A stretch of DNA of 64,000 bases from Paragordius varius (Eukaryota; Nematomorpha), in assembly GCA_964247055.1 (NCBI GenBank), contig OZ176050.1, positions 7,750,001 through 7,814,000 on the forward strand, read 5' to 3'. Below the pieces are notes generated by a model, which was not told the DNA's origin, searched no databases, and saw only the letters and a program-made list of their open reading frames with translations. This document shows positions 28,488 to 42,500 of the stretch, in pieces. The translations under genes and the position numbers were made by a program. Position 1 is the first letter of the stretch. The number at the start of each line of letters is the position of its first letter.

Positions 28488-29869
28488 AGATGGAGACTCT
28501 ATAAACTGCATATTTTTTCTAATTGTTTTAAAAATAAGGTAGCTCATACGAATACTCCCGTTTAACAATATTATAATGAGGTTTAAAAATTTTCAACATA
28601 TATACGGTATGTCTTGCAATAAATACCTTTTAAATCAAAATAAATTTTTCTCAGTCATTTATAGATGATATTTCTGGAAAAATCGTTCCATATACTTTTG
28701 GTTTTCGATTGTTGCACTTTAGTGGGGATAGGCTCTTTAAATAAAAGTGGCTCCGTCAGGTTCTTAAGTGTAATTCATGTTTTAATACAATCAAGGGGGT
28801 AATCTTTCGTTGTTATAGTTTTTGCCGTTTCTCAACTCGGACATAATTCACTTGCTTAATAAACCATTATGTTGGTGTGCCCATACATAAATGAAAGATT
28901 AATGGTGATTAAGAAATGAACGATCCGAATTCTATACCTCTTTCAATGCCTTTTCAATTTTAGGTAGGGCTAAACCTAGGGGTGAATATAAAAAAGGCAC
29001 AGTTACCTGCGCAAACTTAAATTAAAATCATTTTTTTACATTTATAATAATATATATGGATATGACGAAGAATTTGGTACAAAAACCCTTCTTAAGAATT
29101 AGTTATTTAGAGTATAACAGTCTCACACATTTTAGTTTGCTTTGCAGATCTAAAAATATTTGAAGGTGCGATGATTCTGCTGTATAGGCATATGGAACTT
29201 AAGGGTAAAGGGAATTCAAAAAACGAAGACGGTATAAATTAGCGCATGTGGACTCAAAATTGTCAAAAAGAGACGCTGAAGTCAGAAGATAATATAAGTA
29301 TTTAGTTGGTGTTCGTTTTTATAAAAAGAAAGAGGTATCTAACTGTTAATGGTTGGGAAAACATTTTTAAGAATGATGTTGGGACTTGTTAACGAAAGAA
29401 TTTTTACAGACCGGGATTGGGGATAATTTAAAAATAACCGTTCAATATGGCTGTTGCCGAAACTTGACTGAAATATTAATGGCTATAAAACTCAACCTGG
29501 TTAAGGGAAATCTTTTAGGCCATTATAATTTTTGATCGTTCCTACTTTTGAAAATGGCTAAACCTAGGGATAAATAAAGTCGATACATGCAATCATATTT
29601 TTGGAAGCCAAGAATTTAATCGAAAATATTTTACCGCCTTAAAAATTATGATATTCAAAAATGAATTTCACGCTCAAGTAACATTTGGTAAATTATTTTT
29701 TCCACCGATTTTAAAGCCTTGTCTTTTGCGATGCTCATTTACGATGTGGGCCGCTTGGAAATAATATAAAACGATCATAAAATTTTGGCACTTAATTGGA
29801 GATAGTTCATGGATAGATTATGCAAGGTTAAGATTGAGACTTATATTTTATAAAAAAATGTTAAATGGT
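28488..29869. other. Intergenic, no gene seen
   Basis: No supported open frame. Two short segments share GGCTAAACCTAGGG-type sequence (about 28972 and 29553) and may be remnants of an old repeat. Confidence 0.4.
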
Positions 29870-30356
29870 CAGTACCGTTTGCGGCGCCCCAGGTATAATC
29901 TTATGGCGCCCCCTCTCCCCTCCTCTTTTTGATTTGGTAAAAAAATATTGTGCAACCTAAACACCATAGATAAGACAGCACACTCATATAAATTTTAAAT
30001 CTATTAAATATATATACATGAAGTATATTTTAAATAGGCGACATCATTAAACTCTATAGGTATAGCTCTTGTAATTAGTAATGGTATATTTGTAGTTTTC
30101 TCATCTTGATTTATTGGATCATTAACTAAGGTTTCCAGGTGTATTTAAGTTATTATTATTTAAGGGTACCGTTATATTTGTGTCGTATACACTTTTTTCA
30201 ATGTTATGGTAAGATATTTTCGTTAAATAAGATTTTATACTCATTCGCATTTTATTTGTTTTATTCTCTACCGGGAATCGTTTCCTATTTGCGTAACCAC
30301 TGAGTTTAGGCATTGATATCTGATTAAAATGAAAGTAATCATAAAAATACAAGTTA

Positions 30357-30868
30357 TCTATATATTTATAAAAATGGAAAATGCTGGCTTTGTGCTCTGG
30401 TACCGGAAAACCGGTAAACCCATTCAAATCCAAACTTCGAATCATATAATCATTAATGAATGCCTCGACAATAGCTTCGCCCTTTTTTAAAATAGGCCCC
30501 CAGTTCGGGCCACCCCGTGTGAAAAACGCGTTTTTTTTGAAAACAGAAGTCCACAAAAATCGTGTCTTTGAGACAATTTTCTGGAGACGTGTTGGATCAT
30601 TCAATTTAAAATATGATTTGATTTAGTCCCTCTTTTTGCCCGCTCCCCCCGTAAAATGCCTTTTTTAAAAAAAACAAAGTCCACAAAAATAATTTTTTAA
30701 ATCTATTTTTCCCCCAATTAAACAATATATGCTCCGTTTTAAAATTCCTATAAAATCATATCTATTAAATAATGTTTAGAAATAATCCACATAAGTGGAT
30801 CATTTTATTGTCCCTTATTTCAAATAGCCCTACCCTCGGGCTGCGTAGCAGCACGAGATTCACGCTAG
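30357..30868 (+). mobile_element. Non-autonomous Helitron-like element, copy 1
   Basis: 512 bp. It begins TCTATATATTT after an A and ends CTAG before a T, the Helitron insertion rule, with a 10-bp hairpin (one mismatch, loop GTA) at 30835-30857 seven bases before CTAG. Its boundaries are defined against 37540-37560, where the same hAT sequence is uninterrupted. Alignable with 52155-52752 in the opposite orientation. It contains two diverged internal copies of a TTTTTGTGGACTT block and an ATCCACATAAGTGGAT palindrome. No Rep or helicase coding. Confidence 0.65.
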
Positions 30869-30957
30869 TATTTATAATAAAAACCTACCTTGTTAGAAAT
30901 GGAATGATCTTGGGGATTAAAATAAATAAAATTGGGTTTTATAATTGAATATGATTA

Positions 30958-31178
30958 CAGTCATGTATCCTTTATTTTAAATTTATTTTTTTTTCGTTAA
31001 ATGGGTATAAATATTTGGTAAGGAATGGAAAAAACGAGAGCTTTGTGGCTGATACTTTTTAATATGAATATGATATTGTTAATACCATAGAGCTCTTGTT
31101 TTTCCATTCTTTAACAGATATTTATACCCGTTTAACGAAAGAAAATAAATTTCTGATAAAATAAAGGATACATGACTG
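30958..31178. mobile_element. Mariner-type MITE nested in the hAT element
   Basis: 221 bp from CAGTCATGTATCC to its inverted copy GGATACATGACTG, flanked by TA (30956-30957, 31179-31180). The arms are long and also share a CGTTAAA-GGGTATAAATAT block, giving a near-complete foldback. The same terminus opens the element at 51191-51394. Confidence 0.85.
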
Positions 31179-31939
31179 TAAAATAAATGCAATTATAAAT
31201 TACAAGAATAATAGGTAAGGTTTTGAACAGAGAGAGAACTTAAAATTATTTAAATAAAGGCATTAAAAGTATTAACAATATGTGCAAAGAAACGTTTTTA
31301 ATGTTGAAGGGAATACCTACATGAAAGTTGTTTTTTGCACATTGCTCTTGATATCATTTATATAATTTTTATATTATTTTAGGGATATTACGTAAATTGC
31401 TGAAAAAACTTGAAAATTGTTATTATTTTTGCATATAAATTTAATTAAACAAATCATTTAGGCGCCTCTAAATAACGGGGCCCGGGGCATGATGGACCCC
31501 CTTGCCCCCTCCCCCCGTCGGTACGCCACTGTAAATGGTATATCTTAAAGGTTCAATGAAAAAAATATATTAAATTCGACATCTATGAATAGACCATGCA
31601 AAATTAATCAGATTTGAATGCAAATATATTATTTACATCTGCTATCGGGAAAAATTCATAACCTATTTGCGAGATCCTAAAGTTACCTTTCAAACTTCAA
31701 ATATTTCATATAAGGCTCATAACAATATATTATTTTATTTTCGACAAAAGGAGGTTCTGCGTTATTAAAAATTATAGGCACCTTAGTTTTATTAACACTT
31801 TCTTTATATATTGTTAACAGTCAAAAATTTAACAACATACATAGGGTAATTTAGTAATAGCTTAACCCTTAATCATTATTTTGCTGCTTTAAATTTGTAT
31901 TGAAAACATAATTAATAAAAAATGGTGAATGCTTTAAAT

Positions 31940-32160
31940 CAGGGGTGTCCAACACAAATGACTTCTCGGGCCGCTTGATCAAAAAATCCGACAGGCTATT
32001 TTATTTGATTTTATTATTAACCATTTTTGCTAGTTCATTGCCAAAATTCGGAAAGATTTATTCAGAAAGTTTAACAAAATTAATTTAACTTAGTTTCATA
32101 AAATTTTGCATTTGATATTTCTCGCGAGAAATATTTTGAAAGGCCGAATGTTGGTCACTC
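31940..32160. mobile_element. Decayed hAT-type MITE
   Basis: Starts CAGGGGTGTCCAACAC and ends with a degenerate inverted copy (GTTGGTCACTC). Flanks CTTTAAAT and TTTTAAAT look like a worn 8-bp duplication. The same CAGGGGTGTCCAACAC start occurs at 42575. The open frame at 32106-32291 overlaps its end and is not a gene. Confidence 0.5.
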
Positions 32161-32394
32161 TTTTAAATAAAGCCAAAAATACTGAAAAGTCACTTAAAAG
32201 TATATTAATCATATTATATTTTATATTTGGCTCATCCTTTTCGATCATTTTAACAACAGAATCTAGCGTTAAAAAATACGGTGATGTTTAACAATACTGT
32301 TTTGAAAGTTTTTTGGCTAAAATTTAATTATTGAATATTGTTGTCCTTTATTAAATAAAAAGGCTCATAATTTTTACAATTCTCATCTAAAGTT

Positions 32395-32755
32395 CAAAAT
32401 TTAAACAGATCCAAAACACGATTGAAACGAATAGCTGATTAAAATCATCAAATATCATATATTTGCTGGTAAAATAAAAATGAAAGTTAATTATTACATT
32501 TTTAACCATAATATATTAGCCTGTTGCATTAGCGATTAAAAAATTTCAAAGCAAAATGGCGGCGAAAAGGTTTGAGATGAGGATTTTTTACATTTTAAGG
32601 GTATTTTTTTAAAAAAGTGTATGATGCTTCTAAAGGCTAAAGAGAGCATATAAATTTGGCCATTACTTAATATATTTTTTGAGATTTTGGAATTTTAAAT
32701 GGTCCTAAGATATAAAACTACCCAAACGGTCATTTTTAAGATTTCAGTAAATCAT
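32395..32755 (+). mobile_element. TTAA-type MITE, family C copy
   Basis: Contains AAAACACGATTGAAACGAAT, a TGGCGGCGAAAAGG block, CTAAAGGCTAAAGA and an end near ACCCAAACGGTCATTTTTAA. Matches 20043-20415 inverted and 56795-57130 directly. Ends are approximate. Confidence 0.55.
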
Positions 32756-33592
32756 GTCCTTTATATTAAAAATTATTTAATTATAAATTTTAGTATGTTT
32801 CCACAATAATTTATAAAACATCCAATATTAGTTGGAATAATAAAAATAGATTGTTATGTTTAATCCTACATTACGTTTTATCAGGAAGTCTAAAACAGTG
32901 GCACTTACCAAAATAATTTGAGGGACCTAATTAAAAAGAATTTTGACTCAAGGGCGCATCATATTATACCGATAAATATCGAGGTCTTCGATACATTTGC
33001 AGATATTTATACTTTAAAAATATATCCAAATTTTTAAGTGTCGCATATAAATCGGAAGCTTAATTCATCTTGTGCCATTTAGTTTGTAAATGTTTTAATC
33101 AACCAATAATCACTGACAAACCTGGTTTAGCACCATCTAACAATCATAATACAACGCACATATGGCTGTCAAATGATTGATATGTATTTTTAAATTTATT
33201 TTAAAATGCATGCATGCACTTATAAGGTGAGGAAATTAATTAACAATAATTAATTATCTAAATCCACCGGAATTTAAAATATCAAATATAGATTTAATTT
33301 TTATAAATTAAAAAATATTAAAATCAGATTATCAGTTAGTTTTTCTACAATTATATAAAAGAATTAACTTAAGTATGATCAACTTAGAGTCAAAAAAGCA
33401 CTTTTATGCATGCAGAACGTGGTATGCGGTTTAAGTATCACTGGACTATATAATTTTACTTTATTTAAAACAAGTTTACCCAAAAAAAAACAATATTGTA
33501 TGTAAACATATATTTATTGATTTATCCTTGTTACTTTGTTCGAAATCACAGGCACATACTGAAAATATTATGCTAAAATATTATTTAACAAA

Positions 33593-36500
33593 TTATCTAA
33601 AACATTTCATGGCTTTGACTAAGTGGGAACGAAATCTTTTATTCATAAAACAATATGTAAATGGATTCAAGCAACATGATAAATAGGCAAGCAAATGTAT
33701 GATATAAACATGTTGGGATATCAAGGCACCCGGACCATAGTAAAAGGAGTAGGCATCATGAACAACCCAGGTATTAATCAAATAAACAGGCGTCCAACAC
33801 AAAAAGAATTCAAGAATTATGATGATAAGCATACGAATTATTTTAACAACTCTCACATCCGGAGGTCCAGATTGAGTTTGACTAATTGTTTTACCTTCCA
33901 TGGATGTTAAGGTTTCTTTGCTTGAACTTCGTTTAACAGAGTAGGAAGATAACGGTTGAGCCACCCCATTCAATGATGACTGAATTGAGTTGCATCGGGT
34001 GGAAAGTGTAGAGTTAGCAGATTTATGCTTGTTATTAGTTTTATACAGCTTGTGACCCTTTGATTTGGATGAATCTTGCGGAACAAAGGCAAAAAAGGGA
34101 AATAGCCCCAATATATCTTCACTGCTTGTATCAACTGATACATTTTTTCCAGACTCTAATGCTACATCTGTCGCACATGATGTATTTTCATAATACAACG
34201 AATCCTGATAAGCAGTTGGAGTCATGGGCACTAGCAATAATTTGTTCAAAACTTTATGCGGAGACCCAAAATTGGAAGTCTTATCTGACTTTTTGTCAGC
34301 ATAAAACATTTTGTATGGACTGTTTTTTATGCGCGACATCAAAGTAGTACCATTTATATTTGTGTTGGTAGCAATCAAATGACCTTTCCCTTTGTTACTT
34401 ACAGGGTCCGTGGATAGAGTAGACACTAATTTGCTCGTTGAAGGCATATTTTTTTTAAAATTTTGCAACAATGCTGTGCCCCTTCGGTTCAAATTTATAG
34501 CCAAATTTTGGGCAATTTTACTGTACGCAAGGGTCATTAACATCAAAGGTATGATGAATAAAATAAAATTTATTAACCAGTTGAAACTCAAAGCACATTG
34601 GTTGTTTGGCCAGCTTTCCCGACACGCTCTAACCTATATAGAAAATATAACTATGAATCTATATCTTTAGTAAATCGAATTTAATCAAGAGCAAGTTAGG
34701 AAAACATTGTAAAGCGGGGTTAGGTTTAGAAAAGTATTATGGGTGAGGTCGTCAGAACAAAAAATTAGGGTAAAATAAAATATTGTTTAACTCTTTTCAT
34801 AATCAATAAATATCAGTGTCATCATTAATTTTTTTTCATCTATTAAGCAATGTGCCAAATTTTGGGGTTAGCATTTATTTAAGTGTAAAAAACTTTTCAA
34901 GAAAAACTGAAAGTCATCGTCTAAATATTAAAAAGAATGCAATAGAATTTTTGTGATTCATACAAACCTAGTAGATATATTAATATATGAAAAGACTCAA
35001 TTACATTTATTATTTTTTTATTTTACTACGATTCAAATTATTTCGGTTGTGGTTAGGTGTCTTTTGCGGATAATATATCTTTATGTTTTAGGATAACTTT
35101 ATATTTTGGGTTTTCTAAGAATATGAAATATTTATATTAAACATAGCTGTTAGCCCATACACCATAATTTTCAAAAAACCCCTTTTTAAATTACAAAAGT
35201 GTCATATATATCAATATTATACAATAATTATGTAAAATATATTCTTTGGCTTATCTTTTATTATATTTAAAATATAAAAATATCTAAAAACAGGTATTAC
35301 CCAATATAAAAAGTAGATATTGAAAAATATTTGATTTTTAATTGGTAATGTTTTATTTAGAAATTGCGGTCTTTTGTATTGCCTTATAAATCATAAATCT
35401 ATTATTATTATCATAATGTTATAATTCTAAATAATACATTTTACCATAAACAGGAAAAATATATGGAATGAAGGTATAAACTTAGTAGTTACGTCTTTCA
35501 TTAGATATACAGATTCACTTGATTACAAAATTTTAATTTGTCAGTTTGAGCTAGTTATCCAAACTAGAAAAATATATACAATTTTTAATCAAAAATTTCA
35601 GAAAAATTTAAAATAATAAACATACTGTTAATATATTTTATGAAAAATATATCCTTGATTAAAATTAGACAACTTACAACGACTTCTTTCACATTTTTAT
35701 CATTCATGTATGCACAAGAAAATAAATTTTATTAACTTTTTTTGAAAATTTATATAGTTTATGTTGTTCTATCAATCAAAACCTAATTCTTATGTACAAG
35801 ATATAATATTATGTTACTACAACCTGTTTAACTAATGAGGTGGGGGAACTGCTAGAGCCAGTTCGTGTTGAAACATATGGCCCCGCTATCTGAGAACTCT
35901 GATTTATGGAGAGTAAATAATGCGCATATAAATCGTATTCTTGTTCAATCAAGATGTCGGGATGACTAAGGCTAGATATAACAGGCCCCGTTTGTATCGT
36001 TCCATTTCGGTTGTGATTTATTGCAATTTCCTCCAAAGCTAACGATGGATTTTGTATGGCTTTTATATACTTTACTACGTTGTTTTCTAACGTTTCATTC
36101 GTTACATAATGATAATTAATTTGAATTAGCTTGTTTACAAATATTAGGGGACTCATAATGAGTGCCGAGCATAACCAAATCAACGTGTTGATTTTGATAG
36201 CATGATTTCGTGTTTGCCATTTCTTGGATTTTAATGGATGTCTTATGGCACAGTATCGTTCCAGAGAAAGAGCTACCAATGTCCATATGTTCGCACTGAT
36301 AGATGTAGCTAGAAATATAATTTATGATATTTTTATCTGATATTAAATAAATCAAATATTTTTATCTTATATGGTTTAAAACTAAACCTATAATAAGATA
36401 TAAATTGAATTTCTGAAAAGTTGTCAAATTATCAACTCAAAGAAAACTAATTATTGAATTCGCTGATCCCCAATAATATACCACAATTTAACAAGCTTTT

Positions 36501-39500
36501 TCTATTTGTGTCCTGGTATAATCATGGATGTTTCTAGCGTGCTGCTGCTAAAATTTAAACTCCAGGGCTATTTTTAACATATAATCAGTTGATACATTAC
36601 ACAAAATAAATATTATATATTAATTGAGGAATGAGAATTAATATACATTATTAAGAAACATGATCACTTCATAAATATTCATGATTTAAGTTGATTCTGC
36701 AATTCTTGACAAACTTAAAGGATTGGAATGAGCTATTAACATATCTTAAAATTCCCATGTCCTTAATAACTTATATAATGAATTAATAAATCATGACATA
36801 ACATAGAAATATAAAATGTCTTTAGTTCTTATTTTCTGTATTTCAAGGAATTTTAGATAGCATATTTTTAGTTAATCCTAAAGTCGTTTAAATACTTAAA
36901 TACAATTCATGCCGTTTTAAATGGAAAGAACCAAGGAGATTACAGTAAAACAATAATGAAAATATTCTTATTTCCAACGCTCAAAATTTTATAATCTCTG
37001 AACTTTTTTTTTGAAACAATAGTCAATATAAAAAAATAATTAGTACTCCTTGGATATTAGAAGTAATCAGTGGTGTACCGAGGGGGGCAAGGGGGTGCAT
37101 CATGCCCCGGGCGCCGTTATTTAGGGGCGCCTAAATGATTTTTAAATAAAATATAAATTATGAAAAAATAATAACAACTTTCAAGTAGGTTTTTCAGCAT
37201 ACCTAATAATCCCTAAAATAATATAAAAATTATATAAATGAGATGAAGAGCAAACATTATGAAAAAAACAACTTTCATGTAGGTATTTCCTTCAACATGT
37301 GCAAACTATTTTTTCGCTTAAAAAACAATTCTTTATCACGCACATATTGTTAATTCTTTTATTGCCTTTTAATTAAATTATTTATCTTCTCTTTCTGTTT
37401 AAAACCTTATCTCTTAGTCTTATAATTTATAATTCTATAAATCATATTTAATTTCAAACCCAATTTTATTTATTTAAATCCCGAAGATCATTCCATCTCT
37501 CACAAGATAGGTTTTTATTATAATAGAGCCTTGTATTTTTCATAATTACTTTCATTTTTATCAGATATCAATGCCTAAAATCAGTGGTTACACAAATAGG
37601 AAACGAAAAATTCAGGAAGAGAATAAAACAAATAAAATGCGAATGAGTATGAAATCTTATTTAACAAAAATATCTGACCATAACATTAAAAGAAGTGTAT
37701 GCGACACAAACATAACAGTAACCCTTTAAATTAATAACTAAAATACACCTGAAACCCTAGTTAATCTAATAAATAGAGATGGAAAACTACAAATATACCA
37801 TTACTAATTCCAAGCGCTATACCTATAGAGTTTAATGATGTCGCCTTTTTAAAATTTACTAATAATAAAGTTCCCGTACTATCTAATCAACTTCGCACAG
37901 AAATGATTATTTGTGGATCTCAAGGATTTTAAAATAAATGCAATCTCCTCGGAACAAAAAATCATCGTCAATGCCCCAATCTTGGTTTTATCGACGTGTC
38001 GGTAAAAAACAAGGCTTTGAAGATGGGCCTTGGCTTTTATATTCACCAAAGAACAGATCTGAGTATTGTTTTTGTTGCCTACTTTTTGATCGTTTTAATT
38101 CTTTACCATCATCTTTAATAAGTACGCATGGTTTTAATTAATGGAGGAAAAAAGATAAATTAATCCATCATGAAAATAGCATCAATCATCGGAAAGCATT
38201 TACTACTTGGAAAGAGGTAGAACAAAGATTTTACGGATTCTCGGTAGACACTCGAGGTAAGTCCTTATTTTATTGCCCTGGCGTCATAAAAAGGCATATA
38301 CTATAGTCGAACATATTGTTAAAAAATTAAGTTCTTTATTTTTAGCCAAAAAAGTTTAATTGAAGGAGGTTTTTTTCCCAATATTTATATATACATTATT
38401 GGTAATTTCCATGTTTGGAATGAGAAATATCAAATATTTATCAGTCCATTGCCTTTTGGAGAAAGCGATTTCAGACTTAAACATAAGTGATATCTATGAC
38501 ATTAAGCAACAAAAACATACATTCTATGGCCTTTAAGGCGCTTTTTCCAAAAATAATTTTAAAAGTGAATATGGGAAAATTTATTTCAATTTTTGCTGCA
38601 ATTTTTTTGTTTATTATTACATGGCTAAAAACTGGCAAAATTAAAATAAATTTGAAATGATTAGGATTATATTTTAACAGATAATAACGATAACTTCTTA
38701 AATCAGCTGCTTGCTTCAAATAAATTAAGGTACTTTAAAATTTCGTCTTCTTTTTATTTTAATCAACTTCTGTGGAATAAAACATAATTTATTTAGCATG
38801 CAACATTTTGCATTATCTCCATTGAAAAAGGCTTAAATTTCGGTAGTCATATTTTATCATCGCGAGATGAGTAGGAATAGAAAAAATTGATTGTTTAATA
38901 ACGTTTAAAATTTTGAGATCTCTACGCAAATTGACATGATCTGAATTCGGACAGTTTGCGTGCCATATTTAGTAAAAGCTTACAAATAACAAATTTATAA
39001 TCTATAAAAAATTGAATACTGATTTCTTAATAATATCATTTAATCATTTTGGATTGATGTAAAACAGCCTTAATATAATTTTTACCTGCAGAACCGATAA
39101 CACTTTACCGAAATTTAATCAAAGGAGAAACAATGTGTGGCAAACATAAGTATTTAGCGGCTTACAATAGACATATTATTGAATAAATTAAGACATGAAT
39201 ATATATAAAGAAGAATACTTTTAGGAAAAATTATGTTATTTTAGACTTATGCAAGATTGTAAACAGATATTGGATATTGTTTCCCAAATTTTGGCAGGTT
39301 GCAGAGAAATTGGCCTGGCATGTTGAACACCCCTGCTCTGGAACCGAAACTGTAAAAACGGCTCTTTACCTATTATTATGTTAATCAAATTTTAGCAAAT
39401 ATTTGAATCTGACTGGTTATTTGCGTATAAATTCTCATATTTTCTCAAAGTAAAATAAATATAGTGCATTTTTAGAAAAAGCTAATTATTTATATTATAA

Positions 39501-42500
39501 CATTTTTTAGTCAAAGGCAACACTTTCTCAACCAAACGCAACATTTTCCATTCAAGCGGAATCAAAAATCGTTTAAAGGGTGTTGCTTTCGACTTAATAC
39601 GGTATATATATTATATATGATAATCAAATTAACTGTTTAATTTTTAAAATTGATTTACCAAAACCAACAATTCATACACCAGTTATTGAAACCCGGCTGG
39701 TTTTTTAACATTAAATAAAATATTGATTATATTTGAAAGATGGCATGAAGGCATGTGCCTTACCAAAAATTATCGACATTTTGCAAAGCGTTAATTCAAG
39801 GTAAATTGATGAATGTATAAAACTCTAAATTTATAGAATTTCATATAATTTGAGGGACTACATAGTCTATCACGATTATAAATATTTTTATATTTTTTAA
39901 ACGATTTAATATAGTCCCCCCAAAAGGCTAATTGTTAAAATATTATTTAGCTGTTCACCGCATTACTGTTACAATGCTTATGTGGCCTTTGTAGATGTTT
40001 TTTACATATTTTATAAATAGTTTGTATTATATTCGAAAAAATGTTTTTTGTAGGATAGAAGTTTTGCAGTAAAAAAATGTTGTCCTTTAAATTTTGAATT
40101 ATATTTAAATTTTGTATATTATTTTAAAAGATATTCCACAAGTTGGCATATTACCAGGTGCATTCATAAGTCTTTACCGGTTTTAAACCTATAATTTTGA
40201 AACAATTATTTATTTTATTTGAAACTTTGTACATTGGCTTTATACACATTTGCCTCATCCCTCAAGTAATATATGGATGACGCCTAGAAAAATTCATTGA
40301 CTTTTGCGGTATACCATTCGTCAAGCCATTTACCAATATATTTAATTTTATTGAAGTGCTGCTCTGCGACGGTGTGCCCCATTCATGCATAATTGTATTA
40401 ATCAGATGGCCCACGTCAGGAGAGGACAGAGGATGCGAAATAACTTCCCCAAGCGATAAGGTTTATACTAGTTTTGCTGTAAAAACGAAGCATGTCATGT
40501 AGTAAATTCGCTATGCCATTTCTGGTTTGATCTAGTTGTTTGATTAGTGCATGGTTTTAATTAAAAATTTGTTAGCGATAGTGTTGTGTATTAACATTTT
40601 CACGGGACTTAGTAAGTTTAATACACATTACTGCTGGTCCCATACTTCACAAAGTATGGTTTCTTGCCGAAACGATTTGGCCTTTGAAAACGGGGCAAAA
40701 TAAAAGTCACAATTATTCCGCTTTACATCTACAAAATAAAGCCATTACTCATTACTCGTCCGAATTCAATGCAAAAATGAGTTCTTTTCGTGACATTGAA
40801 GCAGGTTTATACAAGTCACTTTGCGATTTTTGTTTTGACGTTTATTCATTTTGTAAGAAACCCATTACCGAATTTGTCGGTTTCCCATTGCTGGTAGACA
40901 TTGATTGATTGTTTGTAATTATAAGGCTTCGTCAATTGTTAAGTTAGTTGGATCTCATTCATAATTATTGCACTTTAACTTCACAGTTGTGTGGTCTACG
41001 ATAGCGCCCACACTCTTTCACATCAAAACACAACTTTGGATATTTTAAAATCATGTTTCATATAAATTAATCGATAGAGCATGTTAGACCATATGTTTAT
41101 ACCAACAAACGATAACTTTCAACAGTCTATTTCTTCTGGTTATTCGTGCCGCAAATGTTCCTTTTTAGGCACAAAGTTCGACATGATTGCTGAATGATTA
41201 AAATAAGTTGCTAGTTTTTGGTGAACTCAAATTCTGTGTGTTTGTTTGTTTAATGTTAGAATGGAGAAAATGGTTTTTATTAAATTAATGTCTGCGTACT
41301 TTTCGCTAATGTCTTCTCTAAGTTTAACTAGTAATAACTTATAAATACATCGGTAAATTAACACTTTTTAACCATTGAAAAACTGGAAACAATACTGAAT
41401 AAGGTTGCGGGCTGGAACAATCTTAATATATAAAGACAAAACGTAAAGATAGGCAAAAAAATTTAAAAGACATTACTTTTTTTAACTATGATTTTTTTAT
41501 AAATATAAAAAAATTTTAATACATTAATGAAAGTGTACCAGTTAACATGTCTATTCCTTATTTTGCAACTCAAAACGGTATTAAGTAAAATCAAAATTTA
41601 AATTTTTTGTGTTTATCATTATAATTTTATTACTACTGATAATTAGATAAATATTATTTAATATAAATCAAATTTTAACTGAGGACCAAATCAACCAAAA
41701 TTTTATATATTTTTAATTCTATAATAAATCATCTTTAAATCATAATAATTAAGCTGTATTAGATATTTTATACACGTGAAATTTGGCATAAAACACGAGC
41801 ATTTTTGATTAACTTTGGGCTGTTTATCAAATTGTTTAACATTGACGTCGCTAATTCTGTAATCGATACTGATTAAAGTTTTTTTACATTGAAAATTTAT
41901 TGACCAAAAATAAACAATAAAAAAAGGTAATCTTGTAATATTTTTAATGACTATACATACGATATAGAATAAATACCGAAAATTTCAGAGAAAGAAGATT
42001 AATTTTAATTTTTCTTTCTCCGTAGTTGGATGACGCTGTTAGGTAATTATTTCATTAAGCGATTAATTCACATTAATGTGTTAATCTTTTAAGAATTCGC
42101 ACATTCTTTAATTTTGTAGGAAAAGTGTTAAAGAATAGTGCAATAAGATAAAGGGATAAGCAATATAATAAAATGTTTAAATACGTCTGAAACATGTAAT
42201 ATTTGGTAATCTGTCCCCTTTATCTCGCATTGGAAATTAATGTTTTTATTTGGGATGCTATATCATAGTTTTAGAATTTTTTAGTCTGGGCACTTCATTA
42301 CCTTTTGGGGTAATTTCCAACACCAAAGATATTTTAGATTTTGATATTAACAATACCGATGATATTCGGCTATAATTAATAAAATGCATTGCGTGGCCTT
42401 TAAAAAATTGTTAAAAATCTTTATTTTAGACCTACTGCCACCAAATATGTTTTTTGGTTTTCTAGGAACAAAATGCAAATATTAAAATTAATTGATTAAT

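Larger units (their letters stand above)
29870..31531 (-). mobile_element. hAT element (TTF-finger type), internally deleted, with two nested insertions
   Basis: Termini are CAGTACCG at 29870 and, on the minus strand, CAGTGGCGTACC starting at 31531. Perfect 8-bp target duplications TAAATGGT flank it (29862-29869 and 31532-31539). Minus-strand coding remains near 30316-30150 read MPKLSGYANRKRF then NKTNKMRMSIKSYLTK, the N-terminus also seen in the related element at 37068; the zinc finger and transposase body are gone. A Helitron-like element (30357-30868) and a mariner-type MITE (30958-31178) sit inside it. The 160-codon frame at 30122-30604 is a chimera of antisense Helitron sequence and this hAT N-terminus. 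Confidence 0.85.

Noticed and set aside
32106-32291. 61-codon plus-strand frame
   Set aside because: Overlaps a hAT-type MITE end and AT-rich flank.
37938-38141. Candidate host gene for the TTF-type zinc-finger frame
   Set aside because: The finger is real but belongs to a broken hAT element with a CAGTGGTGTACC terminus upstream.
40684-40908. 74-codon plus-strand frame
   Set aside because: No recognised family on either strand; possibly an eroded transposase, not supportable.
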